A DNA stretch of 64,000 nt, from positions 1 through 64,000 of the forward strand of contig NZ_JAOBTH010000026.1 of NCBI RefSeq assembly GCF_025215075.1, written 5' to 3'. Each line of letters opens with the position of its first letter. Position 1 is the stretch's first letter. A program made the position numbers and the translations under genes. Of the stretch, positions 1 to 8,283 are shown piece by piece. The DNA is from Tenacibaculum haliotis (GTDB lineage: Bacteria; Bacteroidota; Bacteroidia; Flavobacteriales; Flavobacteriaceae). Below the pieces are notes generated by a model that saw nothing but the letters and a program-made list of their open reading frames with translations, did no database searches and had not been told where the DNA came from.

Positions 1-245
1 CTAAATCAAAAACTTATTCGGTAAGCATAAAATCAACTATTCATAAAGAACAAATGGCTTTTCAAGAAACCGACTATTTTAAAGAAAAAGCGAAGCACCG
101 TTACAAGATTGAAGCAAAAAACGGAGAGTTAAAAAATGCGCATGGTTTTGCAAGAGCTACATCATATGGTATCACAAATATGGAAATCCAGGGAGCGATG
201 ACAATTTTTGCGGTTAACCTTAAAAGAATAATCAAATTAAGCTAG
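1..245 (+). mobile_element. IS1182-like transposase, C-terminal end (5' cut by window edge)
   Basis: The reading frame is open from base 3 to the TAG at 243-245, so this is the last ~80 residues of a longer protein that starts before the window, not a small gene starting at base 54. The tail contains KHRYKIEAKNGELKN, a HGFARA segment and the closing MEIQGAMTIFAVNLKRI, which I recognise from the C terminus of DDE transposases of the IS1182/IS5-related type common in Bacteroidota. The catalytic core lies outside the window, so activity cannot be judged. It is followed by a strong hairpin and a possible element end. Confidence 0.75.
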
Positions 246-344
246 TAAGAAAGTCAGAGTTGCCTAAAATAGCAGTTAAAAAACGGTTTGTTTTACCCAA
301 TTTTTATATAACATAAGACTTTATCAAAAAAAGTACAGCAAACA

Positions 345-385
345 AAAAGCGATTAAGAGAAATGTAACATTTCTTAATCGCTTTT
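345..385. terminator. Long imperfect hairpin after the transposase
   Basis: Left arm 345-364 and right arm 368-385 pair over 18 bases around a TAA loop, with a GA bulge in the left arm. The stem starts AAAAGCGATTAAGA and closes with TCTTAATCGCTTTT. It lies 100 bases after the transposase stop and could terminate its transcript or be part of the element end. Confidence 0.6.
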
Positions 386-490
386 AAAGTTAAATTTCAA
401 AAAGAGTTGCTTTTTCAGTGCCCTCGCTTGTAGCTTCGGGATTTTTTTATAAATTATTTTTGTGTAGTTAAATTTTAAGTAGTTTAAAAA
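386..490. other. Intergenic stretch, possible right end of the insertion element
   Basis: No gene is visible between 246 and 542. A short stem AAAAAG (399-404) / CTTTTT (410-415) is followed by TCAGTGCCCTCG, locally richer in GC than the surroundings, which could be part of a terminal inverted repeat. The left end is outside the window, so the matching repeat cannot be checked. Confidence 0.25.
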
Positions 491-520
491 AAAGCATCAT
501 TTCTTTAAAAATGATGCTTT
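491..520 (-). terminator. Rho-independent terminator of the transketolase unit
   Basis: AAAGCATCATTT (491-502) pairs perfectly with AAATGATGCTTT (509-520) over a six-base loop. On the minus strand it is followed by a T run (plus-strand A run 485-490). It sits 23 bases after the transketolase stop. Confidence 0.85.
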
Positions 521-542
521 AATATTTTAGATAGAAAATAGT

Positions 543-1493
543 TTATTTTCTAGAAATTACTTTTTTTACCGCTTTAATTATAGCGGCATCGTTTAATCCG
601 TATTTCTCCATTAATTCAGCTGGAGTAGCAGACTCACCGAAACTATCGTTTACAGCAACAAACTCTTGTGGAGTAGGAGTGTTGGTTGTTAAACAACGCG
701 CCACGCTTTCACCTAATCCACCGTATTTATTATGTTCTTCCGCAGTTACAATACAACCTGTTTTTGCGACAGATTTTAAGATAATAGCTTCATCTAAAGG
801 TTTAATTGTGTGAATGTTTATTACTTCTGCCGAAATACCTTTAGCTTCTAATTGTTCAGCAGCTTGTAAAGCTTCCCAAACTAAATGTCCTGTTGCTACA
901 ATTGTTACATCGTTTCCTTCAGTTAATTTTAAACCTTTTCCTATTTCAAAAGGCTCATCAGTCATAAAAACGGGTACTTTAGGTCTACCAAAACGTAAAT
1001 ATACAGGGCCATCATAATCAGCAATAGCTAGTGTTGCTGCTTTAGTTTGGCTATAGTCACAAGTGTTTATTACAGTCATACCTGGTAGCATTTTCATCAG
1101 TCCAATATCTTCTAATATTTGATGTGTAGCACCATCTTCACCTAAAGTTAACCCAGCATGTGAAGCACATATTTTTACATTTTTATCAGAATAGGCAACT
1201 GATTGACGAATTTGATCGTACACACGACCTGTAGAAAAGTTTGCAAAAGTTCCTGTAAACGGAATTTTACCTCCAATGGTTAAGCCAGCAGCAATACCAA
1301 TCATATTTGCTTCAGCAATTCCTATTTGAAAGAAACGTTCGGGATGATTGTTTTTAAAATCTCCCATTTTTAAAGATCCTGTTAAATCTGCGCATAAAGC
1401 AACTACATTAGGATTTGTTTTCCCTAATTCAGTTAAACCATCACCAAACCCAGATCTGGTATCTTTTTTTTCGGTATAAGTATATTTTTTCAT
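543..1493 (-). CDS. Transketolase, C-terminal (pyrimidine-binding) subunit
   Basis: 316 residues matching the second half of transketolase, which in Bacteroidota is commonly split into two polypeptides. It carries the PYR domain and C-terminal domain. QIGIAEANMIGIAAG contains the conserved glutamate (E61) that activates thiamine diphosphate, and SHAGLTLGEDGATHQ follows near residues 111-125. The enzyme moves two-carbon ketol units in the non-oxidative pentose phosphate pathway and needs the N-terminal, diphosphate-binding subunit to work. That partner would normally be expected immediately upstream, but the upstream gene here is maf and no N-half occurs elsewhere in the window. A -7 box TATTTTTG (1520-1527, minus strand) gives the gene its own promoter in the 56-base gap after maf. 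Confidence 0.93.
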   Translation of the reverse strand: MKKYTYTEKKDTRSGFGDGLTELGKTNPNVVALCADLTGSLKMGDFKNNHPERFFQIGIAEANMIGIAAGLTIGGKIPFTGTFANFSTGRVYDQIRQSVAYSDKNVKICASHAGLTLGEDGATHQILEDIGLMKMLPGMTVINTCDYSQTKAATLAIADYDGPVYLRFGRPKVPVFMTDEPFEIGKGLKLTEGNDVTIVATGHLVWEALQAAEQLEAKGISAEVINIHTIKPLDEAIILKSVAKTGCIVTAEEHNKYGGLGESVARCLTTNTPTPQEFVAVNDSFGESATPAELMEKYGLNDAAIIKAVKKVISRK

Positions 1494-1519
1494 TAGTGTA
1501 TGTTGTGTGTTGTACGCGT

Positions 1520-1527
1520 CAAAAATA
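1520..1527 (-). promoter_or_regulatory. -7 promoter element of the transketolase gene
   Basis: Minus-strand TATTTTTG fits the Bacteroidota sigma consensus TAnnTTTG, with a predicted start ~22 bases before the ATG at 1493. Confidence 0.55.
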
Positions 1528-1549
1528 ATCTTTTATAAAAAAAGCAGCG

Positions 1550-2131
1550 TTACAAATTTGATAATTCTTTATAAAGTTTATGAACAGGAAAGCCCATAAC
1601 ATTAAAATAACTTCCTTCTATTTTAGTAATAGCTATTTTACCTATCCATTCCTGAATACCATAAGCACCAGCTTTATCAAATGGTTTATAAGTATTTATG
1701 TAATACGCTATTTCTTCGGATGATAAATTTTTAAAGGTAACTTTGGTAGTATCGTTAATTATTTTTTTGAAGTTTTTGTTTGAAATACATATCGATGTAA
1801 TTACTTCGTGGGTGTTGTTAGATAATTCAGTAAGCATTTTAAAAGCTTCATTATAGTCTTTTGGTTTTCCGAGCGCTTTGTTGTTAGCCCAAACAATGGT
1901 ATCCGAAGTTATTAATAATTCTTTACCAGTTAATTCATTTTCAAAAGGCTTCGATTTTAAATCGGAAAGAAAATCTGTTATTTCTGATTTTCTTAAATGT
2001 CCTGGATATATTTCTGCTACTTCTTTTGTTTTGATTATAAAAGGTACATTTAAATCTTTTATTAATTCTTGTCTTCGTGGTGAATTTGAAGCTAAAATTA
2101 TGGAATAATCGACTAATTTACTGGACAACAT
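1550..2131 (-). CDS. maf: Maf family nucleotide pyrophosphatase
   Basis: 193 residues, the usual Maf length. The P-loop-like ASNSPRR (residues 14-20), the catalytic aspartate in ITSDTIV (D77) and the signature DKAGAYGIQ are all present. Maf proteins hydrolyse non-canonical or excess nucleoside triphosphates such as dTTP, UTP and modified bases to monophosphates. The start overlaps the end of the upstream UbiA-like gene by 14 bases, so both are probably translated from one mRNA starting at smpB. No clear ribosome-binding site is seen, as usual in this phylum. Confidence 0.95.
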   Translation of the reverse strand: MLSSKLVDYSIILASNSPRRQELIKDLNVPFIIKTKEVAEIYPGHLRKSEITDFLSDLKSKPFENELTGKELLITSDTIVWANNKALGKPKDYNEAFKMLTELSNNTHEVITSICISNKNFKKIINDTTKVTFKNLSSEEIAYYINTYKPFDKAGAYGIQEWIGKIAITKIEGSYFNVMGFPVHKLYKELSNL

Positions 2132-3020
2132 ATTTAAAATAATAAGTGATTGATAGAATACCTATAATTCCGAAAACATGAAATATTTTCATTGTTTTAA
2201 GTAATTTTTTATACTCTTTATCTGTTGAAGTTTTAATTGAAAGGTATATAATATATATTTGAGGTATTAAGGTAGAAGTTAATATAGTTATAAAAAGATA
2301 TTCTATTTTAAAGAAACTAAAAGCTAAAAATAAGATTAAAAAAGCAGAAAAAACCATCATAGTTAGTGTAACGTTTTTTGCTCTTTTTCTTCCCAAAAGA
2401 ATAGGTAGCGTTTTGTTTTTTTTAAAATTATCCTCATTTATATTGGTGATGCTTATTATTATTTCCTCAGTTAAGGTGCTTAAAAAAGATAATAATATAT
2501 AAATCATAGCAATAAATTGAAGCCTAAAAAAAAGATTCCATTGTGTTGTTGTTAGGTTAACAGGAGAATCAATCCACCAAACTGATAATATTGTAAATGG
2601 TAATAGGAAGGATTTAAATAAAAGACTTAAAAAAGATTTCTGTATAGAATATTTTGAGTAAATGTATGCAGAAATAGAGGAGAAGAGAAATAGTAATGAA
2701 AAATAAGGTCTATGTATTTTGAAAGATAAATAAATACCTAATAAAAGTCCTGCAAGAAGAAGTATGTAAGAACTAATTTTTAAACTAGGTAAAGATCTAG
2801 CTGTTTTTTTATTTTTATTAAGAAAATAATAGTTTAATACATAAATAGATATGTAAAAAAACATACATGAAGTTGTAAATAAGGTTATGTCTAGGAAAGA
2901 TAAAGTTGTCTCAAAACCAAATCCATATAAAAAACAATATTTAGCTAAAAAAATTACAAAAGAAAAATATAGAATTCTTTTCCAATCAACAATATTAAAA
3001 AATACTTTTAGAGTATTCAT
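2118..3020 (-). CDS. UbiA-like prenyltransferase-fold membrane protein, catalytic motifs degenerate
   Basis: 300 residues with about eight to nine hydrophobic segments. Position next to maf, plus sequence such as KTLPILLGRKRAK (residues 203-215), matches the flavobacterial geranylgeranylglycerol-phosphate geranylgeranyltransferase (UbiA) family. In active UbiA enzymes the first aspartate motif reads NDxxDxxxD; here the corresponding segment is NYYFLNKNK (63-71) with no aspartate. The second motif, normally DxxDxxGD, reads ISITNINED (189-197), keeping only the last acidic pair. The protein may be catalytically dead, have a changed role, or be a divergent paralogue. Its stop abuts directly on the smpB frame (ATG follows the smpB TAA without a gap), so the two are co-translated. 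Confidence 0.7.
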   Translation of the reverse strand: MNTLKVFFNIVDWKRILYFSFVIFLAKYCFLYGFGFETTLSFLDITLFTTSCMFFYISIYVLNYYFLNKNKKTARSLPSLKISSYILLLAGLLLGIYLSFKIHRPYFSLLFLFSSISAYIYSKYSIQKSFLSLLFKSFLLPFTILSVWWIDSPVNLTTTQWNLFFRLQFIAMIYILLSFLSTLTEEIIISITNINEDNFKKNKTLPILLGRKRAKNVTLTMMVFSAFLILFLAFSFFKIEYLFITILTSTLIPQIYIIYLSIKTSTDKEYKKLLKTMKIFHVFGIIGILSITYYFKYVVQ

Positions 3021-3479
3021 TTAATTAAAATCTTTTTTAATTCTAGCTAAATCTCTCTTATTGTCTCTGTCTTTCATTGTTTGACGTTTGTCATGTGTTT
3101 TTTTACCTTTTGCTAAAGCAATGTCTAATTTAGCCCAACCATCATTATTAATAAAGAGTTTAAGAGGTACAATTGTACTCCCTTTAGCTTCAACTTCTCT
3201 TTCTAGTTTTTTTAATTCTTGTTTATTTAATAGTAAACGGCGTTCACTTGTGGTTTTATGATTGTAGTGGTTTCCAAAGGCATATTCTTCAATATACATA
3301 TTAATGATAAAAAGCTCTCCTTGCTCATTAAATTCACAAAAGCTTTCGGTTATACGTGCCTTACTAAGCCTTATCGATTTTATTTCGGTACCGGTAAGCT
3401 GAATACCCGCAGTATATTTATCAATAATCTCGTATTCAAAACGAGCTTTCTTATTCTGTATGTTAATTTTTTTCTGCAT
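3021..3479 (-). CDS. smpB: SsrA-binding protein SmpB
   Basis: 152 residues, typical length. It has the oligonucleotide-binding beta barrel with GTEIKSIR (residues 31-38), and a basic C-terminal tail with KGKKTHDKRQ and KDRDNKRDL that enters the decoding centre. SmpB carries tmRNA to stalled ribosomes for trans-translation. It is the first gene of the minus-strand run smpB-UbiA-like-maf. A -7 box TATATTTG (3490-3497, minus strand) lies ~11 bases before the start codon, giving a very short leader. tmRNA itself is not in the window. Confidence 0.97.
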   Translation of the reverse strand: MQKKINIQNKKARFEYEIIDKYTAGIQLTGTEIKSIRLSKARITESFCEFNEQGELFIINMYIEEYAFGNHYNHKTTSERRLLLNKQELKKLEREVEAKGSTIVPLKLFINNDGWAKLDIALAKGKKTHDKRQTMKDRDNKRDLARIKKDFN

Positions 3480-3489
3480 ATCTCAATAG

Positions 3490-3497
3490 CAAATATA
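3490..3497 (-). promoter_or_regulatory. -7 promoter element of smpB
   Basis: Minus-strand TATATTTG matches TAnnTTTG; the predicted start lies only ~6 bases upstream of the smpB ATG. Confidence 0.55.
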
Positions 3498-3659
3498 ACT
3501 ATTTGAATAGTACCCTTAGTTAATTTATTATGCAATGATATTATTTTTTTATTTTTGGTAGGTAATAATGTGTATTTGGTTAAAAATGATAAGAATTTTG
3601 CATTTTTTATTGACTTGTTAATTAACACAATTTTAAATATTATATAAAATAATTTCTTG

Positions 3660-3667
3660 TAATTTTG
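3660..3667 (+). promoter_or_regulatory. -7 promoter element of the DUF6503-like lipoprotein gene
   Basis: TAATTTTG fits TAnnTTTG and would start transcription ~30 bases before the ATG at 3702. A second match TATTTTTG lies at 3550-3557. Confidence 0.45.
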
Positions 3668-3701
3668 AGTTTTTAAAATGAATTTTATTTAATAACTTTT
3701 T

Positions 3702-4439
3702 ATGAGATATTTAATAGTATTGTTGTTCTTTGTAGTATCATGTAAGCCTATTGATAATGGGATTGATGCGCAAAAAGTGATAGATAATTCGATAAATAAA
3801 TCGAACTTACAAGTTGTTGAAAATTCGAATTTATCTTTTTCGTTTAGAAAGAATAATTATATAGCAAAAAGGAATAATGGTAATTATGAGTTTCAGAAAA
3901 TTTCAAAAAAAGATTCGGTAATTATAAAAGATGTTTTGTCGAACGAAGGGGTTAAGCGTTATGTAAATGATAGTTTAATTCAATTATCAGAAAAAGACAA
4001 AAAAGGTTTTGGAGACTCTGTAAATTCGGTGCATTATTTTGCTGTTTTACCTTACGGCTTAAATGATCCTGCAGCTCGTAAAAAAATGTTAGAACCTGTA
4101 ATTATAAAAGGGAAAACGTACTATAAAGTTCAAGTAACTTTTTCTGAAGAAGGTGGCGGGACCGATTTTGATGATGTATTTATTTATTGGTTCGCTAAAG
4201 AGGATTTTAAATTAACTTACCTAGCTTATAAATACCATACAAACGGTGGTGGTGTTCGTTTTAGAGATATGAAAAAAGAAAATTTTGTAAACGGAATTAG
4301 ATTTGTGGATTATAATAATTATAAGCCCTTAGATAAAAATATTGATTTTTATACAATTGATAAATTATATGAAGATGATAAGTTAAAAAATATTTCTGAA
4401 ATTGTGTTAAATAATATTGAAATTAAAGAGTTGAATTAA
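3702..4439 (+). CDS. DUF6503-like lipoprotein
   Basis: 245 residues. The N terminus is a lipoprotein signal with lipobox VVSC (Cys14), so the mature protein should be anchored in a membrane facing the periplasm. The body is mostly beta, with the characteristic stretch YYKVQVTFSEEGGG (around residues 140-153) followed by DVFIYWFAKEDF and NGIRFVDYNNY, which I associate with the Bacteroidota family DUF6503. No function is established and no catalytic residues can be named. It stands alone between smpB (divergent) and a convergent SixA-like gene. A hairpin at 4446-4475 closes both transcripts. Confidence 0.7.
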   Translation: MRYLIVLLFFVVSCKPIDNGIDAQKVIDNSINKSNLQVVENSNLSFSFRKNNYIAKRNNGNYEFQKISKKDSVIIKDVLSNEGVKRYVNDSLIQLSEKDKKGFGDSVNSVHYFAVLPYGLNDPAARKKMLEPVIIKGKTYYKVQVTFSEEGGGTDFDDVFIYWFAKEDFKLTYLAYKYHTNGGGVRFRDMKKENFVNGIRFVDYNNYKPLDKNIDFYTIDKLYEDDKLKNISEIVLNNIEIKELN

Positions 4440-4445
4440 AAGAAA

Positions 4446-4475
4446 GAGGCTAAGAATTAATCAATTTTTAGCCTT
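4446..4475. terminator. Bidirectional hairpin between convergent genes
   Basis: AGGCTAAGAATT pairs with AATTTTTAGCCT (one mismatch) around ~6 bases and overlaps the stop codon of the minus-strand histidine phosphatase gene. Confidence 0.55.
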
Positions 4476-4957
4476 TCAGTTGTGTTTTTATTTTTGCTAA
4501 TAGAAACAATAAATAAAGAAGCGTTGTCATTATCGTTTATATCCTCGTATTTTTTTTCTTTTAAAATTTTATTTACAAACTGTGGTGTAGTATTGCTATG
4601 ACCAACAATTAAAACCGTTTTTCCTTTTGTTTCTTTCTGAAAAATAGTGTCATACATGTTTCTTGGGTCGTATTTTTTTATCTCTATTTTTTTGCTTTCA
4701 GCCGTTGGTTTTGCTGTTTGCATAGTTCTGTTATAGTTTGTTGAGTACACAGCATCTAGTTTGATGTCTTTAAAATAATTAGCCCATTTTTTAGCACGTT
4801 CTTGACCTGTATTATTCAAATCAGGATTTCTGTTAGCTTTGTCTGTTCTATCTTTTTCTGCATGACGAATTAAGTAATAAGTTGTATTGGTTTCTTCCTG
4901 ATTACAAGAAATTAATGAACTAAAAACAAGGACTAATACTAAAAGATACTTTTTCAT
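4457..4957 (-). CDS. SixA-like histidine phosphatase lipoprotein
   Basis: 166 residues. The signal ends in lipobox SLISC (Cys18), so this is a lipid-anchored, probably periplasmic enzyme. The branch-2-like phosphoglycerate mutase/SixA fold is recognised from YLIRHAEKD (R31, H32 is the phospho-acceptor), NYNRTMQTA (R77) and LIVGHSNTT (H120, second catalytic histidine). All four catalytic residues are present. Cytosolic SixA acts on phosphohistidine; the substrate of exported flavobacterial members is unknown. It lies directly downstream of clpB, but the clpB terminator separates them. Confidence 0.88.
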   Translation of the reverse strand: MKKYLLVLVLVFSSLISCNQEETNTTYYLIRHAEKDRTDKANRNPDLNNTGQERAKKWANYFKDIKLDAVYSTNYNRTMQTAKPTAESKKIEIKKYDPRNMYDTIFQKETKGKTVLIVGHSNTTPQFVNKILKEKKYEDINDNDNASLFIVSISKNKNTTERLKID

Positions 4958-4993
4958 GATGATGATTTTAAGTAGCGAATATACTTAAAAAAC

Positions 4994-5025
4994 AAAAAGC
5001 GATGCTTTTTTCAAACATCGCTTTT
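4994..5025 (-). terminator. Terminator of clpB
   Basis: AAAAGCGATG and CATCGCTTTT (ending at 5025) form a 10-bp stem, followed on the minus strand by a T run (plus-strand 4987-4992). It lies 23 bases after the clpB stop. Confidence 0.75.
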
Positions 5026-5047
5026 AATCAACTATAAAAACTAACTT

Positions 5048-7651
5048 CTAATTTTCTATTAAATCAGATTGATTTCTGAAAACTAGTTTTTTATCAAAAG
5101 CATCTAACAAAATAATGCTGTCTGTAGTTACCGTTCCTGCTAAAATTTCTTTAGACAATTGATTTAATACTTCTTTTTGAATTACACGTTTCACTGGTCT
5201 TGCACCAAACTCAGGCTGATATCCTTTAATAGCTAAATAAGCAATTGCTTCATCGGTAGCATCAAAAGTGATGTTTTGTTCAGCTATCATTTTTTTAACA
5301 TTATTCAACTGAATTTTTACAATCTGCTTAATATCGTCTTGTGACAATGGAGTGAACAAGGTAATATCATCAATTCTATTGATAAATTCTGGTCGAACAG
5401 TTTGTTTTAATAAACCTAAAACTTCTGTTTTTGCTAGTTCCATTGTGGTTTCGATATCACCTTTAAAATTCTCAAACTTCTCTTGAATAATATGGCTTCC
5501 CATATTAGAAGTCATAATTATAATAGTGTTTTTAAAATCTGCTACACGTCCTTTATTATCTGTAAGTCTTCCTTCATCTAAAACTTGTAAAAGCGTGTTA
5601 AAAGTATCAGGATGTGCTTTTTCAATTTCATCTAATAAAACAACAGAATATGGTTTTCTACGAACAGCTTCTGTTAGTTGTCCGCCTTCATCATAGCCAA
5701 CATAACCAGGAGGTGCGCCCACTAATCTACTAACCGAATGACGTTCTTGATATTCACTCATGTCTATTCTGGTCATAGCGTTTTCATCATCAAATAAATA
5801 GCTAGCTAAAGCTTTTGCGAGTTCTGTTTTACCAACTCCGGTGGTTCCTAAAAACAAGAAACTACCTATTGGTTTATTCGGATTTTGTAATCCAGCTCTA
5901 GAGCGACGAACGGCATCTGCAACAGCTTCAATAGCTTCTTCTTGTCCAACTACTCGTTTGTGTAATTCAGCTTCTAATTTTAATAGTTTTTCGCGCTCAG
6001 ACTGAATCATTTTTGTAACAGGAACACCTGTCCATTTTGCAACAACTTCAGCAATATCATCGTAAGTAACTTCTTCTTTAATTAACGCGTTTTCACTTTG
6101 ATTGGCTAAAATTTCTTGTTGTTTTTCAAGTTCCTCTTGCGCTTCTTTTATTTTACCATAACGCAATTCTGCCACTTTACCATAGTCTCCATTACGTTCA
6201 GCTTTGTCAGCTTCAATTTTATAGTTTTCAATATCAGTTTTTAATTGCTGAATTGCATCTACAACGGCTTTTTCTGATTGCCATTTGGCATTTATCTCGT
6301 TGCGTTCTTCCTTAAAATTAGCAACATCTGCATTGAGTGATTTTAGTTTAATCTCGTCATTTTCTCGTTTAATTGCTTCAATTTCAATTTCTAACTGCAT
6401 TATTTTACGATCTAAAACATCTAATTCTTCTGGTTTAGAATTGATTTCCATTCGTAGTTTTGCAGCAGCTTCATCCATTAAATCAATCGCTTTATCTGGT
6501 AAAAACCGATTGGTAATATAACGTTGCGATAATTCTACCGCACCAATAATAGCTTCATCTTTAATGCGCACTTTATGATGCGTTTCGTACTTGTCTTTAA
6601 TTCCACGTAAAATAGAAATAGCGCTTTCGGTATCTGGCTCATCAACCATAACTTTCTGAAAACGACGTTCTAATGCTTTGTCTTTTTCAAAGTATTTTTG
6701 ATATTCATCTAAAGTAGTTGCTCCAATGGCACGTAATTCACCACGAGCCAAAGCAGGTTTTAAAATATTAGCAGCATCCATAGCACCTTGCCCGCCACCA
6801 GCACCAACTAAGGTGTGAATTTCATCAATAAATAAAACAATATCACCTTCGGATGTAGTTACCTCTTTTACTACAGATTTTAAGCGTTCTTCAAACTCAC
6901 CTTTAAATTTTGCACCTGCAATTAAAGCTCCCATATCTAGCGAATAAATTACTTTATCTTTTAAATTTTCGGGAACATCACCTCTAATAATCCGATGTGC
7001 TAAACCTTCCGCAATAGCGGTTTTTCCTGTTCCAGGTTCACCTACTAAAATAGGGTTGTTTTTTGTTCGTCTTGATAAAATTTGTAATAATCTACGAATT
7101 TCTTCATCCCGACCAATTACAGGGTCTAGTTTTCCGTCTTGCGCCAATTTATTTAAGTTATTGGCGTATTTATTTAAAGAATTGTAAGTTTCTTCCGCGC
7201 TTTGCGATGTAACTCTTTCTCCTTTTCGTAACTCATCAATAGTGGTTTTTAATCCTTTTTCGGTAACCCCTTGATCTTTTAATACTTGAGAAATCTGACT
7301 TTTCGATTTAAAGATTGCTAAAATTAAATGCTCGATAGAAACATATTCATCGTTCATTTTTTTAGCGATAATATTTGCCTCATTTAAAGTTTTATTCGCC
7401 TCACGAGAAAGCATTAATTCTGCTCCTGTAACTTTAGAAAAACTTTCTAATTGCTTGTCTAATATTTGTTGAAGAACACTAATATTTATGCTTAGTTTCT
7501 TTAATATAAAAGGTAGTACATTTTCATCAACAACAAATAAAGCTTTAAAAATATGTTCATTTTCTATTTGTTGATTACCATTACTTTGTGCTAGCTGTTG
7601 CGCTTTTTGTATGGTTTCTTGTGATTTTATTGTATAATTGTTTAAATTCAT
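5048..7651 (-). CDS. clpB: ATP-dependent chaperone ClpB
   Basis: 867 residues from the ATG at 7651 ([12 protein letters not shown]), which fits the family start; an in-frame ATG at 7678 adds nine residues that look like leader. Order: N domain, NBD1 with Walker A GEPGTGKT (~204-211) and Walker [11 protein letters not shown], long coiled-coil middle domain rich in Glu/Lys, NBD2 with GTTGVGKT and [11 protein letters not shown], then the C-terminal oligomerisation domain. ClpB is the hexameric disaggregase that threads aggregated proteins together with DnaK. A -7 box TACTTTTG is at 7690-7697. No CIRCE or HrcA-like repeat is visible upstream. Confidence 0.97.
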   Translation of the reverse strand: MNLNNYTIKSQETIQKAQQLAQSNGNQQIENEHIFKALFVVDENVLPFILKKLSINISVLQQILDKQLESFSKVTGAELMLSREANKTLNEANIIAKKMNDEYVSIEHLILAIFKSKSQISQVLKDQGVTEKGLKTTIDELRKGERVTSQSAEETYNSLNKYANNLNKLAQDGKLDPVIGRDEEIRRLLQILSRRTKNNPILVGEPGTGKTAIAEGLAHRIIRGDVPENLKDKVIYSLDMGALIAGAKFKGEFEERLKSVVKEVTTSEGDIVLFIDEIHTLVGAGGGQGAMDAANILKPALARGELRAIGATTLDEYQKYFEKDKALERRFQKVMVDEPDTESAISILRGIKDKYETHHKVRIKDEAIIGAVELSQRYITNRFLPDKAIDLMDEAAAKLRMEINSKPEELDVLDRKIMQLEIEIEAIKRENDEIKLKSLNADVANFKEERNEINAKWQSEKAVVDAIQQLKTDIENYKIEADKAERNGDYGKVAELRYGKIKEAQEELEKQQEILANQSENALIKEEVTYDDIAEVVAKWTGVPVTKMIQSEREKLLKLEAELHKRVVGQEEAIEAVADAVRRSRAGLQNPNKPIGSFLFLGTTGVGKTELAKALASYLFDDENAMTRIDMSEYQERHSVSRLVGAPPGYVGYDEGGQLTEAVRRKPYSVVLLDEIEKAHPDTFNTLLQVLDEGRLTDNKGRVADFKNTIIIMTSNMGSHIIQEKFENFKGDIETTMELAKTEVLGLLKQTVRPEFINRIDDITLFTPLSQDDIKQIVKIQLNNVKKMIAEQNITFDATDEAIAYLAIKGYQPEFGARPVKRVIQKEVLNQLSKEILAGTVTTDSIILLDAFDKKLVFRNQSDLIEN

Positions 7652-7689
7652 AATTTGTAGGTTATTTATCTTTTCCAATTAGCTAAAGT

Positions 7690-7697
7690 CAAAAGTA
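7690..7697 (-). promoter_or_regulatory. -7 promoter element of clpB
   Basis: Minus-strand TACTTTTG fits TAnnTTTG; the predicted start is ~34 bases before the chosen ATG. The 142-base divergent region to ytxJ also contains CAAAAAGTC (7729-7737) and its inverted copy GACTTTTTG (7761-7769), a possible operator or loose hairpin. Confidence 0.5.
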
Positions 7698-7820
7698 ATA
7701 CCAATAATAAACGCTATAGTAAAGAAGACAAAAAGTCTTATTTTTATTATTTAAGCTGACTTTTTGACTTGTTGTAAGGTTTAGTTGTTTAGATCGACAA
7801 ATTTTGAAAAATATATATAA

Positions 7821-8213
7821 ATGGGAGTATTTAGCACAATATTTGGAGGGAAGAATGAAAAGGAAGTACAAGAAGAATCATTTATAAAATGGATTCCTTT
7901 AACATCTACAGCGCAATTAGAAGAAATTAAAAAACAATCAGAAAACGAAGCCGTTGCAGTATTTAAGCATTCTACTAGATGTGGTATAAGTAGTATGGTA
8001 ATTAAGCGTTTTGCAAATAGTTTTGATGAGGATTTAAAAGATTTTAAAATATACTACCTCGATTTATTATCATACCGAGAAGTGTCTGATGAATTAGGGT
8101 ATATATTTCAAGTTTTACATCAATCTCCTCAGTTATTGGTTGTTAAAAAAGGAGCCGTTGTAGCACATGCTTCTCATTATGATATTGCTCAAATTGATTT
8201 AAGGAAATTCTAA
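7821..8213 (+). CDS. ytxJ: YtxJ-type monothiol bacilliredoxin
   Basis: 130 residues with a thioredoxin-like fold. The segment FKHSTRCGISSMVIKRF holds the single active-site cysteine (C54) in the TRCxIS context typical of YtxJ/BrxC. These proteins are thought to remove bacillithiol from oxidised protein thiols, which fits the bacillithiol use of flavobacteria. The conserved cis-proline region SPQLLVVKKG is present. It is divergent from clpB, so both may respond to protein or thiol stress, but no shared operator is proven. Confidence 0.9.
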   Translation: MGVFSTIFGGKNEKEVQEESFIKWIPLTSTAQLEEIKKQSENEAVAVFKHSTRCGISSMVIKRFANSFDEDLKDFKIYYLDLLSYREVSDELGYIFQVLHQSPQLLVVKKGAVVAHASHYDIAQIDLRKF

Positions 8214-8253
8214 AAAAGTCACGGTTTTTAAAGGAATTTACTTAAATACATCG

Positions 8254-8261
8254 TATTTTTG
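8254..8261 (+). promoter_or_regulatory. -7 promoter element of the SF2 helicase gene
   Basis: TATTTTTG matches TAnnTTTG, ~18 bases before the predicted TTG start; it supports that start over downstream methionines. Confidence 0.5.
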
Positions 8262-8283
8262 CTTATTACAAAAAAGTATAAAA

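Noticed and set aside
54-245. A complete 63-residue gene starting at the ATG at 54
   Set aside because: The frame is open to the window start and the sequence is the end of a transposase, so it is a partial gene.
7729-7769. CAAAAAGTC / GACTTTTTG as a heat-shock operator of clpB
   Set aside because: The arms are 23 bases apart and do not match CIRCE; kept only as a note in the clpB promoter entry.
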